Shown here piece after piece: positions 16,640 to 25,568 of a DNA stretch of 64,000 bases. This stretch comes from JAAYED01 sp040772225. Its GTDB lineage: Bacteria > Chloroflexota > Anaerolineae > UBA1429. The stretch covers positions 1,674,001-1,738,000 of the forward strand of contig JAXGYO010000002.1 of assembly GCA_040772225.1 (NCBI GenBank). Direction: 5' to 3'. Numbering within the stretch: position 1 is the first letter of the stretch; each line of letters begins with the position of its first letter. Position numbers and translations under genes: made by a program. The notes under the pieces were generated by a model, which was given only the letters and a program-made list of their open reading frames with translations, did not search any database and was not told where the DNA came from.

Positions 16640-17287
16640 ATGACTGACTTGCTTGCCCTGGGGGGCCAGGTACTGCAAGCGGCGATGACGCTGACCGCTG
16701 CGACGGTCCTTTTCGCGCTGAGCGATCGTCGCCTGCTCATGGTGCCTGTCGCGCTGCAGTATATCCTGGTTGCGTCGCTCATGGGCCCATCTGTAGGCCT
16801 ACCGATGTTCGGCATCCGTCTCACCATGGGCCTGGCAATCTCCGCCATCCTGTACATCACCGCGACCAGGATGGAAAAGTTACTGGGACAGCCGGTACGC
16901 CGTGGACCCGGGAACACCTCGCCCCACATCACACTACCGCAGATGGGACCCGTTTTTCGGGTGCTCGCCTATGCACTGGCAGCACTGCTGGCGGTGGGAT
17001 TGTGGAACAGCTATCCCGTGCCAGGGGTTCCCGCCGCCCTCCAACTGAGCGCCTTCTGGTTGCTGGCGCTTGGGGGGAGCATTGTACTGACGAGCGCGGA
17101 CCCGCTACGCATTGGCGTTGGCATACTGGTAGCGATCAATGGCTTTCAGACGGCCTATCTGACGCTGGAATCCAGTCTGCTGATCGTGGCACTGACAGGG
17201 CTGGTGGACCTTTTGATCACCCTTGCGATTGCCTACGCCAGCGACAGGTGGATAGAGTCGATAGTGGACGAGGTCACGGGATCATGA
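16640..17287 (+). CDS. HyfE/NuoK-like membrane subunit
   Basis: A 215-residue protein with about seven membrane segments, the size expected for HyfE of hydrogenase-4-type complexes. The C-terminal part aligns by eye with NuoK: IGVGILVAINGFQTAYLTLE followed by ALTGLVDLLITLAIA. Where NuoK has two membrane glutamates, this protein shows Asn in the first position and Asp in the second. GGAG lies 6 nt ahead of the ATG. Its stop overlaps the start of the next gene in ATGA, so the two are translationally coupled. No hydrophilic NuoB, NuoC, NuoD or hydrogenase gene accompanies it in this window. Confidence 0.6.
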   Translation: MTDLLALGGQVLQAAMTLTAATVLFALSDRRLLMVPVALQYILVASLMGPSVGLPMFGIRLTMGLAISAILYITATRMEKLLGQPVRRGPGNTSPHITLPQMGPVFRVLAYALAALLAVGLWNSYPVPGVPAALQLSAFWLLALGGSIVLTSADPLRIGVGILVAINGFQTAYLTLESSLLIVALTGLVDLLITLAIAYASDRWIESIVDEVTGS

Positions 17288-18636
17288 TCACTATTGTGCT
17301 CCTGATCCCGTTTGCCGCTGCGGGGATCGCCTATTTACTACGCAACCTGCGCTTTGCCGCCGCTACGTTCTCGGCCGCCACTGCACTTGGCCTTGCCGCC
17401 CTGCTCATCCTTGGAGGGGCAACAGCCGAGTTAGAGATCCTGGGACGTACGCTGATTCTGCTACCGCCTGTGCGTGCGCACCTGGCTTTTAGCCTCGTTT
17501 TGCTGGCGTTGGTATTTTTGACCACGTGGCACCTACCTGAAAACGAGCTTTCCTGGATGATGGCGTTCCTGTCACTGGGATTTATGTTTCTGAGCGCCGC
17601 CACGCAGACGATGTCCCTTTCGGTGCTCTTTGTGATCGCCAGCGCGGCTGCGATGGTGATAACCGTATCGTCTGCACCGTCGCGGCCAAACCTGTGGGCA
17701 GTTCGCATGCTGGCAATCATCGTTTCCAGCGGGTTCCTGATGGTAGCCGCAGCGTGGATCATTGAGCAACCAGTCGGTGATACCGCCACCGCCCCGGCAC
17801 AGATAGCCCCGATCTTGCTGTTTCTGGGTTACTGGGTGCTGTTCGCTGCGTTCCCCTTTGGTGTGTGGCAATTACCCGGTCTAAAGACGGATAGCTCCAT
17901 AGCGCGCGTCCTCCTGGGTGTCGTCCTCTCACAGACGCTCCTTGTACAGGCCTTGCTGCAACTGGAAACGAGCCTGGCGCCGATCAACGCACTCGTCCCG
18001 GTGCTCTTGTTCTATGCTGGAATGGCAACTTTGATCATGGGGGGCATTGGCGTAGCCGTTCAGCACAGGCTGAGTGGCATGCTGGCCTATCTGACCATGG
18101 GTGAGTTTGGTGCCGCATTGATCGCTCTGGGCTCCGGAGCGACCTTTGCTTCCAGCCTGGGTACGCTGTGCCTGTTATACCGTGGACTCGGCCTGGTGAC
18201 TATGAGCATCGGCATAAGGGTCTTGAGCCACAGCCTGGGGGATGATGACATTGAGCGCATGCGGGGGGTGTTCAGCAGGGCACCCATGGCGGCCACGGGC
18301 ACACTGTTAGCCGGGTTGTCGCTGGCGGGGTTCCCGCCTATGGCAGGATTCACCACACGCTTTGCGATCTACCGCATGATCGCCTCTGAGAGAACGATCT
18401 GGGCGATGGTGCTCGTAATTGCGGGAATGCTCCCGGCGGTGGCGCTGACGCGCTTTTCATTGCGGGCATTTCAGACGGTGCCAGTTCCCGGTAGCCGGCG
18501 CGAGACGCTCTGGCCGGCAGTTTTGGTGCTCTCTCTGGGTGTACTGCTGCTGGTTGCGGGGCTTTGGCCACAGGGCATCGGCACCCTGCTGGCGCAGTGG
18601 GGCGATTTGCTTGTTGGCGTGAGTGCGGCGCCGTAA
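17284..18636 (+). CDS. NuoN/HyfF-type antiporter-like subunit, divergent
   Basis: The 450-residue product has 12-14 predicted membrane helices and NuoN-like features such as LAGLSLAGFPPMAGFTTRF near the C-terminal third. The start is the ATG at 17284 overlapping the previous stop; the longer open frame from 17002 is a shadow of the upstream gene. The helix 7 region reads YWVLFAAFPFGVWQLPGL, where active subunits have a Lys just before the AxFPFHxW stretch, and helix 5 lacks the conserved Glu. The protein is therefore a degenerate member of the antiporter family. It converges on ruvA with an 18-bp gap. Confidence 0.65.
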   Translation: MITIVLLIPFAAAGIAYLLRNLRFAAATFSAATALGLAALLILGGATAELEILGRTLILLPPVRAHLAFSLVLLALVFLTTWHLPENELSWMMAFLSLGFMFLSAATQTMSLSVLFVIASAAAMVITVSSAPSRPNLWAVRMLAIIVSSGFLMVAAAWIIEQPVGDTATAPAQIAPILLFLGYWVLFAAFPFGVWQLPGLKTDSSIARVLLGVVLSQTLLVQALLQLETSLAPINALVPVLLFYAGMATLIMGGIGVAVQHRLSGMLAYLTMGEFGAALIALGSGATFASSLGTLCLLYRGLGLVTMSIGIRVLSHSLGDDDIERMRGVFSRAPMAATGTLLAGLSLAGFPPMAGFTTRFAIYRMIASERTIWAMVLVIAGMLPAVALTRFSLRAFQTVPVPGSRRETLWPAVLVLSLGVLLLVAGLWPQGIGTLLAQWGDLLVGVSAAP

Positions 18637-18654
18637 GCGTCTATTTCGAGAGAA

Positions 18655-19239
18655 CTAGGATCCCCCAAGGGATCTCAGCGCGCACAAGATGCGTTCATCA
18701 AGTGCGTCTACCCCATCTGGGACGGCAGCCAGAGCATCCCTGGCCTCGGAAACACTGTACCCCAGGGCAGTCAGCGCATTGATCACGTCCATGTCACCCT
18801 GTTGCATCGCCGGCATGCCCCAGGATGCACTGTCGGCGCTGCCGATTCTATCCCGCAGGTCCAACACCATCCGTTCCGCGGTTTTTCGTCCAATCCCCGG
18901 AATGTGAGTCAATGCCACGACATCCCCTCTAGACACTGCGCCGCTGAGCGTCTCTGGCGAAAACGTCGACAGCACAGCCAGGGCGGTCCTTGGGCCAACG
19001 CCATTCACGCCCAGCAGGAGCAAAAAGATGTCCAACTCGGCCTGCGAACCAAATCCGTAGAGCGCGATGTCGCTCTCGCGCACGTGGAGATGGGTGTACA
19101 AATCGATGTTCCGTCCAACGTGCGCCTGCTCAAGGACGCTCCTCGGCACCTGAACGCAGAGACCCAGACCGCCCAGAGCGACTACCAGCGCCCCTTCTTG
19201 CACGACCTGGACGGTTCCATGGAGCGTCGCGATCATCAC
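18655..19239 (-). CDS. ruvA: Holliday junction DNA helicase subunit RuvA
   Basis: The product is 194 residues long, the normal RuvA length. It has the N-terminal OB-fold (MIATLHGTV to LYTHLHVRE), two helix-hairpin-helix motifs (LLGVNGVGPRTALAVLS and LTHIPGIGRKTAERMVLDL) and a C-terminal domain III (ALTALGYSVSEARDAL) that binds RuvB. It binds four-way junctions and loads RuvB for branch migration. It follows ruvC by 34 bp on the same strand. ruvB is not adjacent. The first two codons are both ATG; either may initiate. Confidence 0.96.
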   Translation of the reverse strand: MMIATLHGTVQVVQEGALVVALGGLGLCVQVPRSVLEQAHVGRNIDLYTHLHVRESDIALYGFGSQAELDIFLLLLGVNGVGPRTALAVLSTFSPETLSGAVSRGDVVALTHIPGIGRKTAERMVLDLRDRIGSADSASWGMPAMQQGDMDVINALTALGYSVSEARDALAAVPDGVDALDERILCALRSLGGS

Positions 19240-19273
19240 AACACCTCAACACATGGTATCAACGCGGGAGCGG

Positions 19274-19765
19274 CTATCGTTCGAGCAGCGAGGCCAGGCC
19301 AGCAGAGTGATGGTGGCATATCGACACGGCGAGGGCATCCGCGGCATCGTCAGGCTGTGGAAGTGTATCGAGCGTGAGAAGGAGCCGTACCATCTGCTGG
19401 ATCTGGTTCTTGTCCGCGCCACCATACCCGGTGATGGCCTGCTTGACCTGCATGGGTGTGTATTCATAAATGGGCAGCCCGGATTGCGCCAGGGTGAGGA
19501 GTAAAACACCTCGTGCTTCTCCTACCAGCATGGCAGTCCGGGCATTGGTGCTAAAGAACAGCTCCTCCACGGCAGCCACATCGGGAGCATGCTGAGCAAT
19601 CACATTCTGCAGGGCGTCATGCAACACGACCAGTCGATCGGACAGGCTGAGAGACGGATCGGTCCGGATCACGCCATAGTCTGCGCTCTGAAGGTGTTGG
19701 CCATCCCCTCGTACAAGACCAAAGCCGGTAATGGCCAGGCCCGGATCAAGTCCGAGTACGAGCAT
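19274..19765 (-). CDS. ruvC: Holliday junction resolvase RuvC
   Basis: A 163-residue RNase H-fold nuclease. It begins MLVLGLDPG with the first catalytic Asp at residue 7, has VAAVEELFFSTN with the catalytic Glu, and ends with DDAADALAVSICHH holding the C-terminal acidic pair. It cuts Holliday junctions symmetrically after RuvAB migration. It starts only 2 nt after the yebC stop, so yebC, ruvC and ruvA form one operon, the widespread bacterial order. Confidence 0.96.
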   Translation of the reverse strand: MLVLGLDPGLAITGFGLVRGDGQHLQSADYGVIRTDPSLSLSDRLVVLHDALQNVIAQHAPDVAAVEELFFSTNARTAMLVGEARGVLLLTLAQSGLPIYEYTPMQVKQAITGYGGADKNQIQQMVRLLLTLDTLPQPDDAADALAVSICHHHSAGLASLLER

Positions 19766-19767
19766 GG

Positions 19768-20529
19768 TCAGGCAGCTTCGCCTTCCAGACTGGCAAGCAA
19801 CTCATCGTTCAGGTCCAGGTTAGAGAACACTTCCTGAACGTCATCGAGCTCTTCCAGAGCATCCATTAACTTGAGGGTCGTCAATGCCTCGCGCTCTTCA
19901 AGCGTGATCTGACTCTGCGGTATCCAGGAAAGCTGCGCGTCGCTGATCTTGTAGCCCATCTCTGACAGGGCCTCTTGCACAACCTTAAAGTCAGTCATCT
20001 CGGTATACACGGTGACGCCTTCATCGGTCGTCTCTACATCCGAAGCTCCCGCGTCGATAGCCACGAGTGCGACCTCATCGGGATCCTCGTTGCCCACGTC
20101 GACCGTGATAACCCCCTTGCGAGAGAACATCCAGGCGACGCTCCCGTCAGAGCCCAGATTGCCGCCATACCGCGTAAAGGCATGCCTCACCTCAGAAACC
20201 GTCCGGTTCCGATTATCCGTCATGACCTGGAGGATAATCGCCGTGCCATGAGGACCGTAGCCCTCATAGATATGCTCCTCCATCTGCATCCCCTCGGAAC
20301 CCTCGCCGGAGCCGCGCTTGATTGCGCGATCGATATTCTCTTTGGGCATGTTGGCCTGTTTGGCCTTGTCAAGGACGAGACGAAGGCGAAAGTTCATCTC
20401 GGGATCAGGGCCGCCCTCGCGCGCTGCCACTGCGATCTCGCGTCCGAGCTTGGTAAATATCTGGCCGCGTTTCGTATCATTGACCCCTTTTTGCCGCTTG
20501 ATCGAAGCCCATTTGCTATGTCCAGACAT
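19768..20529 (-). CDS. yebC: YebC/PmpR family protein
   Basis: This 253-residue protein opens with MSGHSKWASIKRQKG, the hallmark of the YebC/PmpR family, and contains NIDRAIKRGSGE and YEGYGPHGTAII. Members have been described as transcription regulators and more recently as translation factors that help ribosomes through difficult (for example polyproline) stretches. GGGAGGTG lies upstream of the ATG. It is the first gene of yebC-ruvC-ruvA, driven by the promoter at 20574-20602. Confidence 0.95.
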   Translation of the reverse strand: MSGHSKWASIKRQKGVNDTKRGQIFTKLGREIAVAAREGGPDPEMNFRLRLVLDKAKQANMPKENIDRAIKRGSGEGSEGMQMEEHIYEGYGPHGTAIILQVMTDNRNRTVSEVRHAFTRYGGNLGSDGSVAWMFSRKGVITVDVGNEDPDEVALVAIDAGASDVETTDEGVTVYTEMTDFKVVQEALSEMGYKISDAQLSWIPQSQITLEEREALTTLKLMDALEELDDVQEVFSNLDLNDELLASLEGEAA

Positions 20530-20573
20530 CCTACACCTCCCGGTGACAGAACGGAGGATTCCTCACCACACCG

Positions 20574-20602
20574 ATTATAGCATTACGCCGACCGCTCACC
20601 AA
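20574..20602 (-). promoter_or_regulatory. Promoter of yebC-ruvC-ruvA
   Basis: On the minus strand TTGGTG and a perfect TATAAT are separated by 17 nt, 45 nt upstream of the yebC start codon. Confidence 0.6.
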
Positions 20603-20713
20603 CCTGAGCCAGCTCACCGCCGCGTCTCCAAGGATGGGGTTTCATGCCACCCAAGCTTTCGAGGGCGGAGCATAAGGACGCCCCCGGGACTGCCAGCCAC
20701 CCTCAAGTCCGCC

Positions 20714-22918
20714 TCACTCCTCATCATCCTGGCCAGGGCCGTCGGCGGCGTCATCAGCGAGCACTGCCCTTGACCGCCCCCCCTCGCGCATCGGGCCAAC
20801 CACACCACGCTCCTCGAGCTCATCCATGAGTCGGGCGGCCCGTGGATAACCGATGCGCATCTGCCTCTGCAGGAACGAGGCCGACGCGTTGTCGCGATCG
20901 CGCACCAGCTCGGTCGCCCGCTCGAGCAGGTCATCATCGGGGTCCGGATCGAGCGACATCCCCTCCCAGGGTGGCGGCTCCTCCGGTTGGTCCTCCAGCG
21001 AGGCCGGGGCAACATCCTGCTGGCTCTCATACCAGGACATCAGGCTGTCGATCTCTCGGTCAGAGACAAAACTGCCCTGAATGCGCTGCAACTTGGGCGA
21101 ATCAGGCGCCATAAAGAGCATATCCCCTTGACCCAGTAACTTTTCTGCACCGGGGGTATCCAGGATCACGCGGGAATCGATCTGGGAAGTGACAGCAAAA
21201 CTGATGCGGGCAGGAAAGTTGGCCTTGATCAGGCCGGTGACAACATCCACCGAGGGGCGCTGTGTCGCAATCACCAGATGGATGCCCGTCGCGCGCGCCA
21301 TCTGCGCCAGGCGGCAGATCGTTCTCTCGACATCATCGGGAGCCGCGAGCATGAGATCGGCAAGTTCATCAATGACCATCACGATCATCGGCATCGGTTC
21401 CTGATGCCGTTTATGGGCACCTCGGTTATAGTCGCTGAGGTTGCGAGCACCGACCTGGGCAAACTGCTTGTAGCGAGACTCCATCTCGCCGGTCAGCCAG
21501 CGCAGAGCCGCAACTGTCTTTTTGACATCGACCACCACCGGGGCGATGAGATGCGGCAGACCGTTGTACTTGGTCAACTCGACGCGCTTGGGGTCGATGA
21601 GCAGCAACTTGAGCGTGGCCTCTGTGTGCTGGTACAGCAGTGATACGATGATCGCGTTGAGACAGACGCTTTTGCCAGAGCCAGTCGCTCCCGCGAGCAG
21701 CAGGTGAGGCATCTTGGCCAGATCGGCGACCACCGCCTCACCGGACACATCACGCCCCAGCGCGACTTTGAGCAAAGAACGCATCTTGGCGTAACGCTCA
21801 GACTCGAGCACGCTCCTCAGTCCCACGACGGTCTTTTCGGGGTTGGGCACCTCGATGCCCACCACGGACCGGCCGGGCACAGGGGCCTCCACACGGATAG
21901 GCGCAGCCGCCAGCGCCAGCGCCAGATCGTTTTGGAGTGCCAGGATCTTGCTCACACGGACCTTGTAGCGCCTATCGTTTCGCTCCACGTAACCGGGCTC
22001 GACGCCAAACTGGGTCACAGAGGGCCCCTTGCTCCATTCCACCACCTGGGCAGGGATCCCAAAGGCCGAGAGCGTCTCCTCAATCACCTGCGCTTGATGG
22101 CGTGCCCCTGCATCGTCGCCTCCCGCGGCCACGTCGGGTATCAGTAACTCCAGTGGGGGCAGGGCCTCGGCTCTGACAGGTAGGCGATCATTTGCGCTCC
22201 TGGGCGTGCGCCCGGCTCTACGACGAGCCTCTCCGGCCGCCGAGACGGTCGTGGCACTGCTGACGGTAGCAAGATCCGGCGCCACGTCACTCGCAGAGGC
22301 CGCGATTCGGCGTAACCTGCGAGCGGTTATCATGCGGCGTACGCGGGTCCCCACCTGTGCCCAGATCCACTGGATACGCCAAAGGACCATCCGCCAGGTG
22401 ATGCCTGCCGCTATGCCGGCGGCGACCAGGATCAACAGGACGAGCAGCGCGGCGCTGAGAGCAGGCCCAATCCAGGGAACCGTGATCTGCCATTGCGCCC
22501 AGCCGATATAGCCCCCTGCCTTGCCGGCCCGCGCCAGCTCCAGCGGATCCCCTGTTATCAGAACGTGGACCAGGCCCAGGAAAAGCACAAAGGCGGCCTC
22601 TGCTCCAACAACCGTCTGCCACCGCGGCTGGAACCTCACTTCGAGTGCATCACGGAATACCAGAAACAGCCCGCCGGCGAACACCATCAGCGCCACGGGA
22701 TAGACGCCGACGCCGAATACCCGCCTGAGGAGCATCGTCCACGCAGTGCTGAGTGCCCCCTCATCTGAAGAGAGTAAGCTGACCAGTGTCACCGCACCCA
22801 CGGTCGCTACGATGATACCGATAACCTGTGGGCGCATCAGCCACGCGCCAATACTCCCCCAGTCGATGCGCGCAGAGGAACCCTTTGTTCTGGACGTGCT
22901 CGCTGCTCGTCTGGCCAT
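20714..22918 (-). CDS. ftsK: DNA translocase FtsK/SpoIIIE
   Basis: A 734-residue FtsK/SpoIIIE. The N-terminal ~190 residues carry four to five membrane helices, followed by a charged linker of only about 80 residues. The motor has Walker A LAGATGSGKSVCLN, LLIDPKRVELTKYNGLPHL, and Walker B MIVMVIDELADLM. The C-terminal gamma winged helix (SASFLQRQMRIGYPRAARLMDELEERGVVGP) reads KOPS/SRS polarity sequences. It pumps chromosome termini through the division septum. The linker is far shorter than in E. coli, as in SpoIIIE. It lies downstream of the S1-domain gene on the same strand. Confidence 0.95.
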   Translation of the reverse strand: MARRAASTSRTKGSSARIDWGSIGAWLMRPQVIGIIVATVGAVTLVSLLSSDEGALSTAWTMLLRRVFGVGVYPVALMVFAGGLFLVFRDALEVRFQPRWQTVVGAEAAFVLFLGLVHVLITGDPLELARAGKAGGYIGWAQWQITVPWIGPALSAALLVLLILVAAGIAAGITWRMVLWRIQWIWAQVGTRVRRMITARRLRRIAASASDVAPDLATVSSATTVSAAGEARRRAGRTPRSANDRLPVRAEALPPLELLIPDVAAGGDDAGARHQAQVIEETLSAFGIPAQVVEWSKGPSVTQFGVEPGYVERNDRRYKVRVSKILALQNDLALALAAAPIRVEAPVPGRSVVGIEVPNPEKTVVGLRSVLESERYAKMRSLLKVALGRDVSGEAVVADLAKMPHLLLAGATGSGKSVCLNAIIVSLLYQHTEATLKLLLIDPKRVELTKYNGLPHLIAPVVVDVKKTVAALRWLTGEMESRYKQFAQVGARNLSDYNRGAHKRHQEPMPMIVMVIDELADLMLAAPDDVERTICRLAQMARATGIHLVIATQRPSVDVVTGLIKANFPARISFAVTSQIDSRVILDTPGAEKLLGQGDMLFMAPDSPKLQRIQGSFVSDREIDSLMSWYESQQDVAPASLEDQPEEPPPWEGMSLDPDPDDDLLERATELVRDRDNASASFLQRQMRIGYPRAARLMDELEERGVVGPMREGGRSRAVLADDAADGPGQDDEE

Positions 22919-23025
22919 AGACTCCCGTTCTTTATGAATACATCAGGGCCGCCTGAACGTGTTACCTCATACACCGGCGATGGCCAGAGGCCATTGATCG
23001 TCGGGCGCCGCACCAACCCCGGTAT

Positions 23026-24030
23026 CTAGTAACCCCCGGGGTAGACAGCGCTGCCAGTATCCGAGAGATCGCTATCACCGTCGCCGTCTTCCGCCGCCTG
23101 TCTCAGGCTCAGGCTGAGGCGGTGTTGCTCCTTTTCGATGCGCAGCACGCGGACCTGGACGCGATCCCCAACTCGCAGAACCTCTGACGGGTGCTCCACA
23201 TGCTCCTCTGCAAGCTCTGAGATGTGAACGAGCCCCTCAAGACCCTCCTCAAGCTGGACGAATGCCCCAAAGTCCACCAGATTGGTAACCTCTGCCTCCA
23301 CAAGATCACCGATACCATAGCGGACATCCACCATCATCCAGGGGTTCTCCTGCAGTCGTTTGATGGACAATCCGATATGATGGTGCTCGCGATCGATGCT
23401 CAACACCAGGACACGCACGCGATCACCGATCTTGAGAAAGGCAGAGGGGTGTGTAACGCGGCCCCAGGATATCTCAGAGATATGGACAAGGCCGTCTATG
23501 CCGCCGAGATCGACAAAGGCGCCAAAGTCGCAGACATTGCTGATCGTGCCCTCGCACACCTCACCAACGGTCATCCGGCTCAGCAACTCCTCACCCTGGC
23601 CTGGACCCCAGCTCGCTGCCCGCTCTGAGAACACCAGGCGATTGCGGGCCGGGTCAAGCTCGATCACCTTGAGCAGCAGATCCTCCCCCAACCAACGCGA
23701 CAGGAGCTCATCTCGGCTGGCCTCGGTGGTAAAGACGGGAACATCTGCCAGCTGCGACGCAGGGACAAAACCCTGCAGCTCTTTCCAGCGCACGAGCAGT
23801 CCGCCACGATTCCATCCAGTCACGACACCGGTCACGGTCTGCTCGCAATCCATGATTTCAGCGAGCTGCTCCCACAGATGTCTGTGCGCGTCTACGCTTA
23901 TGGGAACCTCGGAGGCAGCTGCTGCAGACTTGAATTGGACAAAGGGTGCCTGCGATTGCTCCGGGGGCATATACCGTTCATGAGCTCGTTCCAGAAAGAG
24001 TGCTAGAGAGTCGAGGCTATAGGTATCCAT
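23026..24030 (-). CDS. S1 RNA-binding domain protein (ribosomal protein S1-like)
   Basis: A 334-residue protein with three S1 OB-fold repeats. The first, about residues 64-130, is divergent (GVVTGWNRGGLLVRW). The second, about 151-223, and the third, about 238-310, are classical, with CDFGAFVDLGGIDGLVHISEISW and VDFGAFVQLEEGLEGLVHISELA. Three repeats is short for RpsA of proteobacteria (six) but usual for Gram-positive and Chloroflexota S1-like proteins. It probably binds mRNA on the small ribosomal subunit or another RNA. It is transcribed toward ftsK from a promoter at 24129-24157. Confidence 0.85.
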   Translation of the reverse strand: MDTYSLDSLALFLERAHERYMPPEQSQAPFVQFKSAAAASEVPISVDAHRHLWEQLAEIMDCEQTVTGVVTGWNRGGLLVRWKELQGFVPASQLADVPVFTTEASRDELLSRWLGEDLLLKVIELDPARNRLVFSERAASWGPGQGEELLSRMTVGEVCEGTISNVCDFGAFVDLGGIDGLVHISEISWGRVTHPSAFLKIGDRVRVLVLSIDREHHHIGLSIKRLQENPWMMVDVRYGIGDLVEAEVTNLVDFGAFVQLEEGLEGLVHISELAEEHVEHPSEVLRVGDRVQVRVLRIEKEQHRLSLSLRQAAEDGDGDSDLSDTGSAVYPGGY

Positions 24031-24128
24031 GCTATGCTCAATCCCATCGTTTGGAAGTCTTTGTACCGGGCTGGCTGCTCACACCACACCGCCCGGACCT
24101 TGCAGCAGAGGACCATTCTCGATAGAGT

Positions 24129-24157
24129 ACTGTAGACGGGGCAAGGATGATCGTCAA
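24129..24157 (-). promoter_or_regulatory. Promoter of the S1-domain gene
   Basis: On the minus strand TTGACG and TACAGT are separated by 17 nt, about 100 nt upstream of the start codon. Confidence 0.45.
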
Positions 24158-24200
24158 GTAAGGTGGCCTTGGTCCGTAGAGAGGGTATGAGTCGCACATT

Positions 24201-24374
24201 ATGTCACGATCACGCAGCTTCTCCCATGAGCATGGGGGACCAGCATTAGCAGAATGGCTCGGTGCAACGTTGCTTCTGACGTTGGCATTCCTGGCATTGC
24301 TGCAAATCGTCGGGCCACAGCTGCAGGTTTTGTTCGATGCCATGCTGGAGTTCGCCCGGTCACTGCTCACATAA
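24201..24374 (+). CDS. Putative 57-residue single-helix membrane protein
   Basis: The ATG at 24201 opens a 57-codon frame ending at TAA 24372-24374. The product has a polar, His/Ser/Arg-rich start, one hydrophobic helix (about residues 20-38) and a short amphipathic end. No good ribosome binding site is seen. It is divergent from the S1-domain gene and lies just ahead of the tRNA promoter. It resembles no family I know; the clean polar-hydrophobic pattern is the only argument that it is real. Confidence 0.4.
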   Translation: MSRSRSFSHEHGGPALAEWLGATLLLTLAFLALLQIVGPQLQVLFDAMLEFARSLLT

Positions 24375-24393
24375 CGTCTGCGCCGTGGACGCT

Positions 24394-24421
24394 TTGACGC
24401 TCTACTCGTTTGCGCTATACT
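24394..24421 (+). promoter_or_regulatory. Promoter of tRNA-Pro and tRNA-Gly
   Basis: TTGACG and TATACT are separated by 16 nt, and the -10 ends 8 nt before the mature tRNA-Pro 5' end. The -10 context GCTATACTT recurs at tRNA-Val and at 35896-35905. Confidence 0.65.
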
Positions 24422-24429
24422 TGCTGGTA

Positions 24430-24503
24430 CGGGGTGTGGCGCAGCCTGGTAGCGCGCAGCGTTTGGGACGCTGAAGTCAGAGGTTCAAGTCCTCTCACCC
24501 CGA
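24430..24503 (+). tRNA. tRNA-Pro (UGG)
   Basis: A 74-nt cloverleaf with acceptor stem CGGGGTG/CACCCCG, anticodon stem CAGCG/CGCTG and loop TTTGGGA giving anticodon TGG at 24464-24466. The T-arm GAGGTTCAAGTCCTC is normal. No CCA is encoded after the discriminator A. Confidence 0.95.
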
Positions 24504-24519
24504 CTGTTCGGTTATTCAT

Positions 24520-24591
24520 GCGGGCGTAGCTCAGTGGTAGAGCTCCTGCCTTCCAAGCAGGTTGTCGCGCGTTCAAATCGCGTCGCCCGCT
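24520..24591 (+). tRNA. tRNA-Gly (UCC)
   Basis: A 72-nt cloverleaf with acceptor stem GCGGGCG/CGCCCGC, anticodon stem CCTGC/GCAGG and anticodon TCC at 24552-24554. It lies 16 nt after tRNA-Pro and is probably cut from the same transcript. CCA is not encoded. Confidence 0.95.
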
Positions 24592-24815
24592 CTAGCCCAA
24601 CTCACCTCACTTGCGGAGGCGCTTCTGACGGCACGGCCCCGCGCTTGCCAACCCAGACTGTCTCTTGCCTTTTGCCACAGGCGGTTCATCGCCGCACGCC
24701 GATTCCCATGCCGCCCGATCTCTCCCTCCATGCAGCACGTCTCACGACATCGCCTACACTTGTCACACTGCAACCAACCGGGCACACTGCAGGTAGAGCC
24801 ATCAGGAGGATGGGG

Positions 24816-25568
24816 ATGACAGAGCACCAGCCGACCCCCGCTTCAACCAGGTGGTTTGTGGTTGTACTGGCGCTTCTGAGCACGCTCGCAGTCGGCTTTT
24901 TGCTAGGCGTGATGTATGGCCAGCGCGACAGCGAGCCAATGCAGGCTATGATGGAGCGCATCGCCGAGGCAGCTGCGCCCAACCCGACGCGCACTCTGGT
25001 GCCTACACGCACGCCCATACCCACGGAGACGCCTGTGCCCACGCCGACAGTAGACTTTGGTCTGACGACGGCTGCCCTCTGGTCCAGGCACAAGAGCGCC
25101 ACGGAACTGCAATGGCCCGCATACGTGGACAGCATTGCCGGCACGCGGGTCGGTTGGCAGGGAAAGGTCATCGAGGTGTCGCCGGGAGGTGTGGTGAAGC
25201 TCGATCCGGAGGAGGTCCGGTTCCCGGTCACCGACTTGTTGGCGCACGAGCTCTCACAGAGGATGGGCAAGGGAGGACTGTTCGCCATTACGTTTGACCT
25301 GCCGCGGGAGGAGGCCCTCGTCCTGAGCAAGGACCAGCTCGTCGCCTTTGAGGGTCGGATCAAGTCCGTCAGAGAGTCGGGGGCGACCGTTGTCTCTGTC
25401 ACTCTGGAGAACGTGCGTATCGTGAACCAGGACCCTCTCGGTGGTGCACCTGACCCCGGCGGAGGGCCGGCGCCGCTGTCGTCTGCTGTCTTGCTCCACC
25501 CGCAACTGCAGGATGCTCTCCTTACGGAGGTCGATCATGTCTGGGACCGCTGCCTCGCTCCCCTATGA
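24816..25568 (+). CDS. Membrane-anchored protein with Thr/Pro linker and OB-fold-like domain
   Basis: About 250 residues. One membrane helix at about residues 12-34 is followed by a linker of Thr-Pro repeats (about 55-78), then a soluble beta-rich domain (WQGKVIEVSPGGVVKLD to GRIKSVRESGATVVSVTLENVRI) that resembles tRNA_anti-like OB folds. I chose the ATG at 24816, 6 nt after AGGAGG; the ATG at 24810 touches that site. The open frame reaching back to 24534 runs through the tRNA and is not used. The last 32 bp overlap the SDR gene, so the two are probably coupled. Function is unknown; an extracytoplasmic ligand-binding role is a guess. Confidence 0.7.
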   Translation: MTEHQPTPASTRWFVVVLALLSTLAVGFLLGVMYGQRDSEPMQAMMERIAEAAAPNPTRTLVPTRTPIPTETPVPTPTVDFGLTTAALWSRHKSATELQWPAYVDSIAGTRVGWQGKVIEVSPGGVVKLDPEEVRFPVTDLLAHELSQRMGKGGLFAITFDLPREEALVLSKDQLVAFEGRIKSVRESGATVVSVTLENVRIVNQDPLGGAPDPGGGPAPLSSAVLLHPQLQDALLTEVDHVWDRCLAPL

